Assembly: GCA_016165875.1 (NCBI GenBank)
Contig: JABBOT010000015.1
Span: 1,581,921-1,645,920 of the forward strand
Direction of reading: 5' to 3'
Source of the DNA: Acanthopleura granulata
Lineage: Eukaryota > Mollusca > Polyplacophora > Chitonida > Chitonidae
DNA: 64,000 nucleotides
Shown: piece by piece, positions 22,111-33,926 of the stretch
Layout: each line of letters starts with the position of its first letter
Position numbering within the stretch: position 1 is the first letter of the stretch
Notes under the pieces: generated by a model
Seen by the model: the letters and a program-made list of their open reading frames with translations, nothing else
Told to the model about the DNA's origin: nothing
Database searches by the model: none
Program-made: the position numbers and the translations under genes

Positions 22111-23780
22111 CTTGGTTTGTTTCTTTTCGTGAAAGAACTCTTAAAGTCTAAAATAGGCTTTTAAGTCAACACAAAACAGAATTTTGTCAATAGGTTTCGC
22201 AGGACAAAGTGATAGGCCTCGCTCCAACACCGATGATTATATCCCCATAACAACTGGTCTCTAAGTCCCGCGGGAGGGTGGATCACTCCTTAGCCTGCCC
22301 CCTCGCTCCATGAAGACAGTTTACAACTACAACGTTTAATGAAGAGAATGCCCGATGTGTATGTCAGCTCGCGGAGGATCCCACGGTGTAAATGTTTTCT
22401 CCGTCTGTTATAACAGCACGGCAGTGTGAACTGAACGCATCAAATGTCTAGAGTTATGAAATGGCCTTTTTCATTCAAGGTAATTAATAACGCTGTATGC
22501 ATCTGCACGTGGTCCGTCTTATTTTAAGGTTGTATAAGCGCTTAAATTTAACATACTATTTATGTTGTAATTTTCTCAACTTCAATGCCCCCAAAATAAT
22601 ATCCCCAAACTTTTGTCCCGCGTCACACAACGCCAATAATGTACTTTTCTCCACAGCACATCAAACTAACCAAAATAGCATGGCCAGCATTGTTAAGCTT
22701 TTGCACAAACAAATAGTTTCAAATTCCGTCCAGAAGAGATTAAATTCAGATATACTTTTATCTAGGTACAAAATATCAGTGCGACGATTCATAGCGTACA
22801 GCTTGAAATGCGGTAGTATTATGAATCAGTGCCGCCAGCACTCTTCAGTTCGGAGCCAAAATCCTAAACTCAGTTTCTCATGTATTATCGCTAGGGTCCA
22901 CACCTACTTGCGTTAAGCCTAGATCCTGTGTCAGAGACCTGTCATCAGTTAGGGATCATGCATGATTGAGTTCAGCTCTTGCCATAGTCGGTCTGCGGCT
23001 GTGAGTGAGAATGTTTGTCAGGTGCCTCTGGAAGAGCGGAGCTTCGAACACCTAGGCTTTTTCCATCCATACATCCGACCACTTGTGGTGCGAGGGACAA
23101 ATATTTGAACCATTCTTCAAGGAATTAGAACGAACATGTCATATCATGACATAGATCCATACCATACAGTTGAGAGTTAATAGTTTGTTTACAACTTCTT
23201 GTCAAAGGTTATGATCTTAGTCATACCAGATATAGGGTATCAATATGGTAAGTACATTAGTGAACTCGTAAATATAAAGTGAATGCCAACAACAACGTTG
23301 TATATGGAAAAAAGGGTTAACGTGTGGCCTCTGTGCGAATTTCCAGCATTGAAAAATCCTTCACTTAAGAACAGAAAATAACCACCCATCAAGTTACAAG
23401 GTATAAAAGATAAAGTATTGCTACGCACAATAACGTAATCAAATCTTTGATGGTGAGGAAATGTCTTCACGCATCAAAAGTAATTACAGCGGAACACGCT
23501 GGCACTGTGGTTCCAGTTGTGCAGAGATTTCACTTTCTTTACCGTTTAACCATAAGGGAACAATCAAGGGGAAGTAACTAACATTAAACTGTGCAATAGT
23601 TCTTGTCTGACCGAGGGAAGGCAATCCATACTAGGTCAGCTCACATCTAGGTTTAACCCTGTTTTAACCACTTCGAAATCAAGTCTATAATAACGAAAAT
23701 TGCACAATGTATAATGTATCAAATATCGTAGTTGACGTTTGTTCAACATAATGTAGGTCATGCCAAGAGAAAATTGATAA
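22111..23780. other. No feature recognised
   Basis: An open frame of 139 codons at 22497-22916 (plus) has no recognisable motif or splice context. Nothing else is supported. Confidence 0.3.
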
Positions 23781-23799
23781 AGCTCGGCATGTCTTATTA

Positions 23800-24110
23800 T
23801 AAGATTTTTATGAGATATGTTGTGTGACCTGAGGTGAAACAGTGTCTCTTTAACAATTCAAATGGGTTTGACAGTGTCTGGCGACATGCAGCTGGCCCCC
23901 TACAGGCTAAATGGGTCCGCTGCCACAAAACTTCGTAAACCAGATAAACGACGTCTTTTACGAAAAAATGACCGAAAAGTGACTTACAAAGTTTGGTGAA
24001 AGTGGCCCCCTGCGACGCACCAATAAGCAGGCCTACCATTTGCAAAGTCTTTGGTACGACTCGATCATGCACGAGGCGGGCGCTCTAGCCACCAAACCAT
24101 CGGAGCGGAT
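23800..24110 (-). mobile_element. SINE family 2-like copy
   Basis: On the minus strand the head reads CCGATGGTTTGGTGGCTAGA, then GCGCCCGCCTCG and a TACCAAAGACTTTGCAAA block. This matches the order in the family 2 copy at 28573 (TGGTGGTTAGATCG, TACCAAAGACTTTTAAAA). The downstream part is diverged. Confidence 0.5.
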
Positions 24111-25519
24111 TAAAATGTTAATGAATTAGACTATGTACGGTATGCTATATCAGTTAATTATATACAGTTATCTTGCTGGAATAAAGTTTCCCGTCACTTT
24201 CACTGAACCAATTTTCTGTCTCCAGTTGGTTCCCATTCAACATGAAACACGGAACCGAAGAGTGGGTGTGTTAAGCAACAATTCTTAAGTTTATCACTAA
24301 TTAGCATTTTGCTTTCCTCATCAAGCAATTCTCAAACCTCACAGCTTGCTCAAAAAACTGGGCTGTTACGCGCCCGGTCCTTAAAATGTTGTATTCTATT
24401 TTTTTATTTGTTTTTTGCGCTAACCTACTCAGTGTCTGACCCACAATTTTCCCTCTGTATACGTTGTTGCCTGCACTGTAATTCAGTCACGTGTTCTCGA
24501 GGTTTCTGTGTTTTATAAGTTTCATGTAATTGTACATAGAGCGTACATTGTGGAAAGATGTAACCATCTTGTAGACATGTTTACAATCAAACCCTCCAGA
24601 ATTTCCTTTACGTTAGCTTATAAATATGAACCGCGAAGTTGTAAAGCTCGTAGCATTTTACTCAAGTCATGTATCGAAATTTTTTTATGCATAGTGTACT
24701 GTATGCAGCAGGCGTGGATCTGTTCACATTGCAACAAATCACACACATGTACCTACTTCTCTATGCATTTGATAATATTTCTAACTTTTGGCAAAACAAT
24801 CATTACCTAATTAATTAATTAATATTTAACAAATGAAGATCATTAATCTGTTATGATGGCAGCCCCTATAGAAATGTTTTTCTTTTCTCAGTACATCGTC
24901 AATTCAGACCTGGAACCGTCAGGCATGTTTATTGCAAAAATTATACTGGAAATTTGCACCTCTTTCCGCAGTATTATGTTCATTCATTCATATCACCCAG
25001 TTTTCTTTGAGTGTCTGTTCTAATATTTTTTAGAAGAGTACGTGTACTTTGTTTTCTTTCGAGGCGGATACACATGCCACGTTCCGTAAAAGTAATCCGT
25101 ATTTTTGAGTTCGTAATAGTGTGCAAATCTGGTTTTGTGTTAATCGAATCTGTTACAGTTTGGACATATTGGACAAACCTGTTTTGAGAGGTAGTTTATA
25201 TCTGTACATAAGAGTAATAATACAAAGGCTTGAATTTATGTCAGTACATGTATTCAATACAGCTCGGGATAACATGTATAAACTATTATATTTTTTATAT
25301 GGACAAATTTTATTGTATTTGCCGCTTAAAAACTGAAGTCTCTGGATAAAACTGCTGGTTCTCCCTTTCAGGTCTTTGCTTTGGATAGGAGATTTTTCGT
25401 GATATACCGAAATCACTTGGTTCCGTGTAGGCAAAATGATATTCCATTTTGTCTTCAAACTGTGTCCAGGCACAAATGTTTGCTGTGTTTTAATTTTATT
25501 TGTACAAAATTTTATTGTT
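24111..25519. other. No feature recognised
   Basis: AT-rich DNA with short open frames only. A CTTTCAG acceptor-like site at about 25371 is followed by a 27-nt open segment, but its donor (GTGATA) is poor and it is not called. Confidence 0.3.
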
Positions 25520-26690
25520 ACCAGGAGATTGGTGTAAGCAGAAGAAAAGTATTTACAGGAAGTAATTTACGCTGTGCCAGGCTGTGTCATGTGGTATGTG
25601 ATGCTTCAATACCTTCCCTTTGTAATGACATAGGTTGTTGCCTGGCACAGGAAAACAATGAATTCCTTTGATTTTTTAAATTTTATTCTTAGCATCAAAT
25701 TGGCAGTCAAAGGAAGAGTTCTTACAGGAAGTAATTTACTCTGTGCCATGCTGTGTCATATAGCATGTGATGCTGCATTCATTTCGCTTTGCACTGATAC
25801 AGTTTGTTGCCTGGCACAGGATAACACTGAATTTTTGTGAATTTTTAAAATGTGATTGTTACCTGTTGGATCGTTATACTGTAAAGAAAAGTATTAACAG
25901 GATGAAATTTACTCTGTGCCAGGCTGTGTCATATGACATGTGATGCTCCATATTTTCCCCTTTGTGATGATATAGGTTGTGGCTTTGCAGAGGTTAACAG
26001 TGAATTTATGTGATTTCTTTTAAATTTGAGTGTTACCTGGGTGGGGTATACGGTAAAGAAGAGTGTTCACAAGAAGTAATTTACACTGTGCCAGGTTGCC
26101 ATATGGCATGTCATGCTCCATACTTCTTTGTAACGATATACATTGTTCCCCGGTACAGGATAACACTGAATGTTTGTGCATTTTTTAAAGTTTGTCATCA
26201 GGAGATTGGTGTACGCAGAAAAAGAGTATTTACAAGAAGTAATTTACTCTACACCAGGCTGTGTCATATGGCATGTGATGCTGCATACGTTTCCCTTTCT
26301 AATTATATAGGTCGTTGCCTAGCACAGGTTAATACTAAATTTATGAGAATTTTCTGGACTTTATTTTACCTGTGAGAGCCAAACGCTAAAGAAGAGTATT
26401 TACAGAAAGTAATTTACTCTGTGCCAGGCTGTGTCATATGGCATTTGATGCTCCATAATTTTCCCTCTGTAATGATATAGGCTTTTGCCTGGCACAGGAT
26501 AACATTGAAATTTTGTGAATTTTTAAAATTTTTTTTGTTACCTGTTAGGTGGGTATGCGGCAAAGAAGAGTATTCACGGGAAGTAATTTACGCTGTGCCA
26601 TGCTGTGTCATGTGACATTTGATGCTCCATACTTTTCTCTTTGTAATGATATAGTTTGTTGCCTGGCACAGGATAACAATGAATTTGTGC
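25520..26690. repeat. Seven-copy ~170-bp satellite with an inverted repeat in each unit
   Basis: The marker AGTAATTTAC or its variants recurs near 25561, 25730, 25900, 26073, 26238, 26408 and 26582, giving a period of 165-174 bp. Each unit contains CTGTGCCAGGC and, about 60-70 nt later, GCCTGGCACAG or a close variant, which could form an 11-bp stem. An inner TGTCAT / ATGACA pair is seen in the first unit. Units differ by scattered substitutions and small indels, so this is not a recent array. Confidence 0.9.
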
Positions 26691-26697
26691 TCGGTAG

Positions 26698-26815
26698 AAA
26701 AATAGAGAACTGGGAATAGGGAACTTAGAACTGGGAACCGGGTACTGGGAATAGGGAACTGGGAAATGGGAGTAAGGAACAGAGAACTGAGAACTGGGAA
26801 ACGAAAACTGGGGAA
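26698..26815. repeat. GGGAACTGGGAATA-type short tandem repeat
   Basis: About nine degenerate 12-14 bp units of the form GAACTGGGAATAGG, immediately after the 170-bp satellite. Confidence 0.8.
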
Positions 26816-27364
26816 AAATTCCAGGTGGCTATATGTACATACATATCACCAAACTTTGACACTGTGCCAATTTCATGAATATAGCTCACCATGAAACTCG
26901 CATTTTTCTCGACAACACAGCACGCATCAAACGTGTGTGCAAACATGTTAGTTAACTGTTCATGAAGAAAACTCCACTCTGAAAAAATAAACGAAGGGAC
27001 AGAAGTTGGCATACAGCTGGACATCCATTTACAACAGGTGTGCACAAATTACAATTACAGAGAGAAAAACGTGCTTGTTTACACCATTTACTGATCATAA
27101 AGCTAACCTGGAACGACTGCAGAAACCCAGGTAAAATAAATACACTCCTGATATTCGCTCGTCTGTACAGACACTACAGAAAGCAAGACATGCAGGAATC
27201 AAAACTGAGTTGCTTTATTATTTTTCGCACAACTAGTTGCCTTTGAAAACGCCGCGAAATATCATCAAATCAATTAATAAATATTCCTAACATGAATTTA
27301 AACGTTACCTGCCACAATCGCGCGTTAATTCTTAACTTATAAAATTAGCATATGGAGTAAATGA

Positions 27365-27390
27365 CCCCCCCCCCCTCAAAAAAAAAACAC
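27365..27390. repeat. Adjacent poly-C and poly-A runs
   Basis: An 11-base C-run, then TC and a run of A. Simple low-complexity sequence. Confidence 0.85.
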
Positions 27391-27509
27391 ATCGTCACAG
27401 AGAGGAAAGTCAATTTTTAGGTTTTGATCAATCCTACTTTCTTACACCAATATGCCTTTATTTCAACAAACCGCAAGAGAAAGTGACCAAACTAACATGT
27501 TTGTGAGGA

Positions 27510-27890
27510 TGTCACGGTGGACATTTGATAGATGGGCATTCCTCATGACGGTGGGGATTTTGCAGGTGGTCGTTTTGCTAGGTGAACATTTTGCTAGGTG
27601 GGCATTTTGCTAGACGGACATCTTGCACTATTTTTGGAATTTTACCAGGTGAACATTCTGCTGGGTGGGATTTTGCTAGGTGAACATTTTGCATGATGGA
27701 CATCATTTTGCTCCATGTGCATTTTTTTGTCAAGTGGACATATTGCATGATGGCGGGCATTCCCACAGGTGAGCATTTTGCTAGGTAGATATTTTCCTAG
27801 GTGGACGATTTACTACGATGACAATTTGCCAGGTGGGCAGGTTGCCAGGTTCACATTTTGCCATGTGGACATCTTGTCAGGTTACCCATG
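27510..27890. repeat. Decayed ~16-18 bp minisatellite
   Basis: The words GCTAGGTGAACATTTT, GCTAGGTGGGCATTTT, GCTAGACGGACATCTT and relatives (AGGTGGACA, GCCAGGTGGGCA) recur through the interval with irregular spacing and heavy divergence. Confidence 0.75.
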
Positions 27891-27899
27891 AATCCAGAA

Positions 27900-28560
27900 T
27901 TGTCAGATTTAATTACACATTCCATCCTCGAGATTTAATTCTACCAGCTCTGGACCCTGGAACTTATTATGCGGACACATGAATAATCAAGTCGGCAGGA
28001 AGCAACACCTAACCTCCCGGCGAGAAAAAAACTTCAAAGAAGTACTACCGAGACAAAGGAGGAGTATATCCCACCTGGAGATTTGTAATTTTCTTTCACT
28101 GGTCTTTATCTACAACGCATATACATTTTAAGATATTCAAAGTTTTCCACATAGAAGCGCGAATACCCATACCACACTACATACATTATCTAGAGTCTTA
28201 CCTAACACACTATCAACTGTCCCATACACAATTATACTTAACGCCTACCAGGGAGTAGGTATTGGCGTGGGTTTATCTGAACGAAATCTACTTAGTAATT
28301 CTACCACACCTTGGCACACCCATAGTTGTTTATAGCTCGGTGACCATTCTAATCCCTTCCGTCTTACTCTCCTCCCTGTGTTACGCAGAGTTAGTGAGGA
28401 ACCCTCAGTCAGCAGACCTGCTTATTGCTTCCTGCAGCCAAGTTCAAGCTCAAAAGACAAAAAAGGGGAAAAAAGTCACTTAAACGATAGTAGTATAATG
28501 GGTCAGGATGTTTAGTATAGATTACAGTGCTGGACTTCAACAAGTGGTGTCATATAAGTA
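27900..28560. other. No feature recognised
   Basis: Unremarkable AT-rich sequence. Short open frames have no supporting features. Confidence 0.3.
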
Positions 28561-28565
28561 ATAGT

Positions 28566-28840
28566 GTTGGACTGCGTCGGAGACCTGGTGGTTAGATCGT
28601 CCGCTTCGAGGTCAGGAGATCCAGGTTCAAGCCTGGGTCGGGTCATACCAAAGACTTTTAAAACGGTACTTGTTGCATCCTGGCTTGGCGCTCAGCTCTG
28701 TGCGGTTAGAGCCAGGAAACAGGGCTGGTCGGCCCGGTGTAATTATAATGTGACTGGGTGGCTTGTCATGTCTGGTGTCTTCGGCATGATGTACCAGTGG
28801 CGGCCGCGTGTTGACAACATGGAATCGTCCTGCCACAAGA
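28566..28840 (+). mobile_element. SINE family 2, tRNA-like head and body
   Basis: The head has a box A-like TGGTGGTTAGATCG and a box B-like CAGGTTCAAGCCTG about 30 nt apart, as in tRNA-derived SINEs. The body has TACCAAAGACTTTTAAAACG, GTACTTGTTGCATCCTGGC, GGCGCTCAGCTCTGTGCGG and GCCAGGAAACAGGGCTG. The cloverleaf is not convincing beyond the promoter boxes, so this is not a functional tRNA gene. Confidence 0.65.
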
Positions 28841-28841
28841 T

Positions 28842-28893
28842 TTATTGATTTGATTGGTGTTTTACGCTGTACCGAGAAATATTTCACTAAGTT
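28842..28893 (-). mobile_element. SINE family 1 3'-end fragment joined to family 2
   Basis: TTGATTTGATTGGTGTTTTA, CGCTGTACCGAG and AATATTTCACTAAG are the reverse complement of the family 1 3' end. It directly abuts the family 2 copy. Confidence 0.7.
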
Positions 28894-28919
28894 TTAGGAG
28901 TGATTAGGACACCTCAGTG

Positions 28920-30813
28920 TTCGGATGCCAAACGTCTATCAAGAAAAGTTGTACTTTTGTCTCCCCGCGGCTTGTATAGCGTTCTTATATTTGACACAAA
29001 TGCCCTGGGTCAGTAAGGAAGTAACGCTAAGGCTCCAAGTCTTGAAGAGTAAACAGTACAACCCCTGCGTGCGCCGCTTTGTACATCGAGTTCCAGCGTT
29101 TACCTCACGCCCATGTTGTATAAAGCTTTAGATATGCCAAGGTTGGAAAGCTTGTGCAGTGCGCAGCTACCTCGAGATGATGTGCTCAGGGGCACGTACA
29201 ACAACTTTCCTGAATACACATTATTTGTAATGAGTTGCCACAGTACATAAGACAGGGTGTCCTTGAGCTTAAATCTTTTTAATCAGTGACATCTGTTGAT
29301 AATGCTGCTGCAGACCTATTCAACCCTCACCCTAGCAGTAGCTTTGATGGTGAAATATATGGTTTCCGGCCTGAGTAGTTTGTAGGCCTACTATTTCGTC
29401 CAGGTTCGAGTGGTTTATTATGGGGGCAGATTGATGACTGTCACTGAGTTGTAACAAGCAAGTGGTATGATTGTATCCCACAATATGTGTGTGGGTGGAA
29501 AGTGTACATGTGTACCCAGTATGCAGCTATGTGGTTGTACGTGTAGAAGAACATATACAGTTTGTACCAGTGAGATTATAGTCTTACACGTCTTGTTACT
29601 CAATATATAGACGTATGGGCCTGTTCACATGGGAAAGCAGATATTAGACATGCCTCCGGTAAATGTGTATTGCCTCCTGCCGTAAACTCGGCATGGTTGC
29701 TTGTGTAGACGAAACCAATACAATACAAAATAACACTTTGAAAAATAGCCCCGATTAAAACAACAACCTTAATTACCCTACCGGCAGAACCAATAAGGGC
29801 GGGGGTTTATAAACACATTCTAGCTGGTTTTGCTCAGTAATGGCGAGATAAAACACCAACTTACGCTTTCATGGAGCATGATAAGTTTTATAATTTAACA
29901 TAAGTAGGTTGATATGTTCCCGTTTTAACAGGAGGCAGGACAATTCTCGATTAAAATTTATTGGTTACCGAATTAATGACAAGTTTTTTTTATCCCGAAG
30001 AATGCTCCTCCATATAGTTTTGCCCTTTTCTCCCTTTCCATTTTCCAGACGGTTGTGTGGTGAAATATTTTTAAACTTGGCACACATATAGCTAAATACT
30101 TAAGCTGAAAAACAGTTAGAGAAATTTTTCATGTCTTTTTAGTTTAAAAGATATTACTAAAAGAACATCAAAGTTTCAAAATCTTTTAAAGCTTTTGAAT
30201 GTTTTAACTTTAAGTGATCATTCAGAACAATCTAAGATAAATATTAAAATCCGTGGGACTCTTTTTTTAGTTTAAATACTAAAGTATCCACTTGGGCAAA
30301 AAATTTGAAAAAGTTTTAACAATTGGCCAAAAAATAGCACTTTGGAAATAGCCCCGAATTTTTTTTCAAAGTTTTTCTTTATTTTGATTAATATTAAAGT
30401 AAGGCAAATTTTAACAGTTTCTGGGGGAACAGCAGTCGTTCAGGTTTCAGAATACATATACATGTGGCCATATTTGATCTGTAGTTTGGGCTACAGAAGG
30501 CAAAATGTGGAATTCTGCGTACGAAGGCTTGTAGTATCCTAAAGTACAAATAAGACAGATTTAAGTCAGTCAAGGACTGCTTAACATTGCAATGAAACAG
30601 CTATTTAACAACCAGTGGCACGAAATCCACCCCTTAGGGGAAAACCACCTAAACGCATCTAATGTGTGTTTGATTTGTGTTAGTAGACATAGTTAAACAA
30701 ATAAATTGTGTTGATACATAAAATCAGATAAAAATCTTCTTTGATTTTGTAAGGCTGCATTTTTCTCTTCTACCTTAAGATATTTACCGAAGTTCCATTT
30801 TCGCGTTTTTCAG
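28920..30813. other. No gene recognised; short repeated motif
   Basis: Two copies of a roughly 30-bp motif (ACTTTGAAAAATAGCCCCGA near 29730 and ACTTTGGAAATAGCCCCGAA near 30340) in AT-rich surroundings. Otherwise nothing is supported. Confidence 0.3.
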
Positions 30814-30840
30814 ACGACGGGACTGGTGGGGCTGTCGCAG
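30814..30840 (+). CDS. Candidate 27-nt exon, Gly-rich
   Basis: Acceptor TTTTCGCGTTTTTCAG and donor CAG|GTAATC. Read in phase 1 (entering with one base of a split codon) it encodes DGTGGAVA and leaves phase 1, which matches the phase required by 31120. Read in phase 0 it would give TTGLVGLSQ, which does not join to that exon. The upstream exon is unknown. Confidence 0.35.
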
Positions 30841-31119
30841 GTAATCGTAATGGTTATTAGGGATAGTAGGAAATCAGGATAAATATTTAATGAACTTCTC
30901 CCGTATTTCATATTTTTTACCCCAATGAAATATTCTGTTCGTTGTTTTAAACATCAACCACGTCCTTTTCCCAATCTGCTGTTTGTACGTTGGTCAGATA
31001 TCCCTGGAGGTGTTTTGTCTGCACGTTGTTTTCATGTGTGTAGTAGTTTTTTCGTTGCGCCAACGAGTGCCGGTAAAACTCGCAACGATTCAGTCAACAC
31101 AAATTGTCTTTGTCTGCAG

Positions 31120-31368
31120 CTCTGTGCCAGGCGAGTGAGGCGGAAATGTCGACGGTCGCCATATGCGGGCCTATGTCCATGAGCAATGAGGGACCTTGTC
31201 TGGGAGTCGGAGACTCGCCTCTTCCCGGGACTGTCAAAAGTTTTGAGTTCCTGTTTGCCTCCCCAGCCGACCGAAACTGTCTCTATACCGTTGATGATCC
31301 GTCTATCCCACTTCGTGGCTTTATCCTAGGCGACGCATGTTTTGCACGAGCAACAAGCTGTGTTCCAG
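31120..31368 (+). CDS. Six-cysteine domain exon of an unrecognised protein
   Basis: Acceptor TTGTCTTTGTCTGCAG and donor CCAG|GTAAAA. The exon is 249 nt, phase 1 at both ends, and encodes 83 residues with cysteines at positions 3, 16, 27, 54, 74 and 81. It starts ALCQASEAEMSTVAIC and ends CFARATSCVPG. A phase 1-1 exon with six paired-looking cysteines is typical of an extracellular module, but I cannot assign a family. Its neighbours (30814 before, 31793 after) fit in phase. A related but frame-broken segment lies at 33719. Confidence 0.45.
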
Positions 31369-31792
31369 GTAAAAAAAAAATTACTCCTCGGCTTCATTTG
31401 TTACAGACAGTACAAATGTCCATGTTGTTCGAAGGGAAGAGGGAGGGGTCATTTATTTTATTGATGCGTAATACCATACTAGGAAATGTTTCCTTTGTAG
31501 CTTGAATGTGAGGTTTGTGCGTTGAGGACCAAGCCATAGTTTTGATACTGGACGAAAACCATGTAACCACAGTCCACGCCCAGGATATTGCCCAAACTAC
31601 CATTAATTTGTTGTGCTTGATACAACTTAAATGTTTAAATGAAGGTAAATAAAAATATGATCCCTGAAGTCAATGAAATTTCTACTGAAGTCTTCTTTCG
31701 ATTTAGTTAGATCACATTTCTCTCTCGCAACGGTAAACTTACAACCAGTTATTTATCGATTAATATCCCATTTGCGTTCCTTCTCTTTGCAG

Positions 31793-31859
31793 ATGAAGAG
31801 ACAAGCGGGAGTGGTGGGACTGGTGGGACTGGTGGGACTGGTGGGACTGGTGGATCACG
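31793..31859 (+). CDS. Candidate Gly-Thr linker exon with 9-bp repeats
   Basis: Acceptor GCGTTCCTTCTCTTTGCAG. Entering in phase 1 it reads DEETSGSGGTGG and then further GGT triplets, encoded by a perfect 9-bp repeat (GGGACTGGT, about four units). The end is ambiguous: CACG|GTAATT is a donor-like site, each repeat also contains GTGGGA, and without splicing the frame stops at TAA 31861. It would form a flexible linker after the Cys-rich module. Confidence 0.4.
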
Positions 31860-32117
31860 GTAATTATTTACAGACTACCCCGGACTGAGTGATTCACTGA
31901 TAATTTCCAATTACTGGCATAATAATTTTGCCGAAACTTTGTTCTATTAATAAAATCCTCTTGCATGAACATACAATTTTGACCTCTCAGCAGATGATCT
32001 GCACTTTTGATTATTTCCCTGATGGATTGCGAATGAATTATTGTGAGACTAAGTAGGTTACACAGGGAATTGGTGTGCCAAATACCTAATTTTCAGCGTG
32101 TTTACACCAATCAGTTG

Positions 32118-32645
32118 GAACCCAGCGGTGGAAATCAGGATGGGGTTTCTGGCAAAACACGGTGTTTTTACCCTCGACCACTCCGGTTTCTCCACTCCCT
32201 AAACCTGACCGCTGAATTAATCAATATGGGTTTCTGGAAAAACGTGGCGTTTTTACCCACGAGCACTCTGGTTTCCCTAACCCTTAAAGCTGACTGCGGC
32301 ATTAATCAAAATGGTCATCTGGAGAAAGACGATGTTTATAACCTCCGAACATTCTGGTTTGTTCAACCTCTAGACCGGACGACGGCGTTAATCAGGAATG
32401 GTTTCTGGGGAAAGGCGATGATTTTACCCCAGAGTACTCTAGTATCCGCATCTTCTAAACCTGGCCGCGGCATTAATTAGGAGGGGTTTCTTGGGAAAGG
32501 CGGTGTTTTTACTCTCGAGCACTCTGGCTTTCCCATCCTTTAAACCTGACCTCGGCATTATTCTGGAGAGGTTTCAGGGGAAAGGCGGTGTTTCTACACC
32601 CAAACACTCTGGTTTTCCCCACCAATAAAGCTGCCGTCGCCAAAA
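32118..32645. repeat. Six-copy ~85-bp tandem repeat
   Basis: The block GGGGAAAGGCGGTGTTTTTA and variants recurs near 32150, 32233, 32318, 32404, 32490 and 32575. It is followed each time by a CTCGAGCACTCTGGTTT-type block and an AAACCTGACCGCGGCATTAA-type block. Confidence 0.85.
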
Positions 32646-33139
32646 ATCTCTGACCATAGGGTTAAAGCATCAGTCAAAGACTGTGCAAAAAAATGCATAT
32701 CTGGTTTCTCGTGGTAAACTGAATGAGGAAGTAAAAGGATTCATTGCTACCCCCAAGTAAGGACCGCACTGATACAGCTCTCTGTAAATGGATAAGACCA
32801 CATCTTGTATCCTGTCGTGGGAAACTTCAAATTCACTGTCCCCCGACCACACCCCACGTACACCCCGACTACCTTCCTAGGATCAGATCCAGAAGACCAA
32901 CCTGTTACGAATATGCACGTACCAGTGAAGTCATACTTGAGCCTCTACATACCAATACATGTACAAATCAGGCCTTCCTGAACCAGATGGTTACAGCACT
33001 CTCTCGCTGCCAAGTATCGGGCTCTTGAGTAACGAGGAAGATATTCACATCCAACTCTCGCTGTTTTGACAGCTGTTTGACTACAGAAAGTCCCTCAAGT
33101 AACTGGCAAAGGTTAGTGTTCGTGATTATCTAGTTTACT

Positions 33140-33205
33140 CCCCCCATAAGCCGGATCAGCGTCGTAGAAGTGAAATATTATTGAGCACGGCTTTAACAAC
33201 TACAC
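33140..33205 (+). mobile_element. SINE family 1, short 3' fragment
   Basis: GTCGTAGAAGTGAAATATTA and TTGAGCACGGCTTTAACAAC correspond to the last part of family 1. The head and middle are absent. Confidence 0.6.
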
Positions 33206-33718
33206 AAATAAGTCTTTATCTTTCAAGGTGGGATCGTGAAGTGAAAAGTGAATGCATGGAAGATTATGATTTAGATTATGATCAGAACTATTATAGCCAT
33301 ATCGCGTCGAGGACATCTTTAAATCCGGAAAAAGTGAACGGTTTTCGGAACGATGAACAAACAAGCTCATGTACAAATGTTTAATTCGCATAATACGACA
33401 GTGGCTAGAGCTATCTCCTGCTACATTCTTTCCAGCTCAGCTTTCAGAAATACGGTGTGGAAGCCTAGCTGGGAACGTGGCAAATCTATCTCAGTGCCAA
33501 GCATTGACCTAATTCTAAATATAAAACCCTGGAAAAGGGGTAGAGCTATATCAACAACATCAACAGTGGAGAACCTTCCTGAATTTCCAAAAACATGAAA
33601 AAGAAACTTGTGGCACGCTATTGCAATACCAAGTAATAATAATTCGTTACAATCGAACTGTTGTCATTCATTGATGAAAAGTTTTTGAGTTTGTATGAAT
33701 GTTGTATGAATTTCAGGC

Positions 33719-33926
33719 GGTAAAGCTTGTCAGAAAGGGCAAAGTGTGAGAATAATTTGCTCTGTCGAAAGCTGAAAGAAATGGGGGAGTTTCGAGCTCG
33801 AATTTTCTTCTCGTCAGAGGCAAAGAAGTCCTACTGCATCGTGCGACTTGTGAAAATTGTTATGCAACCTTGGCTGACAATAATTTCCCAATTATTCTTG
33901 CTCTCTTCCTGGCTCAGGTACAAATG
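33719..33926 (+). pseudogene. Frame-broken relative of the Cys-rich exon
   Basis: After a GAATTTCAG acceptor, phase 1 gives GGKACQKGQSVRIICSVES and then a stop. This resembles the start of 31120-31368 (LCQ..., STVAIC). In another frame downstream there is ARIFFSSEAKKSYCIV, which resembles SFEFLFASPADRNCLYTV of that exon. The two matching parts lie in different frames, so this looks like a decayed duplicate. A GTGAGA donor at about 33753 could instead make a short exon. Similarity is weak and judged by eye. Confidence 0.3.

Noticed and set aside
22497..22916. 139-codon open frame as a gene
   Set aside because: No recognisable domain, no signal peptide and no splice or poly(A) context. It is within the range expected by chance in 64 kb of six-frame sequence.
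25373..25399. Possible 27-nt exon after CTCCCTTTCAG
   Set aside because: The donor is GTGATA and no partner exons in phase were found nearby.
28573..28645. tRNA gene with box A and box B
   Set aside because: The promoter boxes are present but a full cloverleaf could not be drawn, and the sequence continues into a SINE body.
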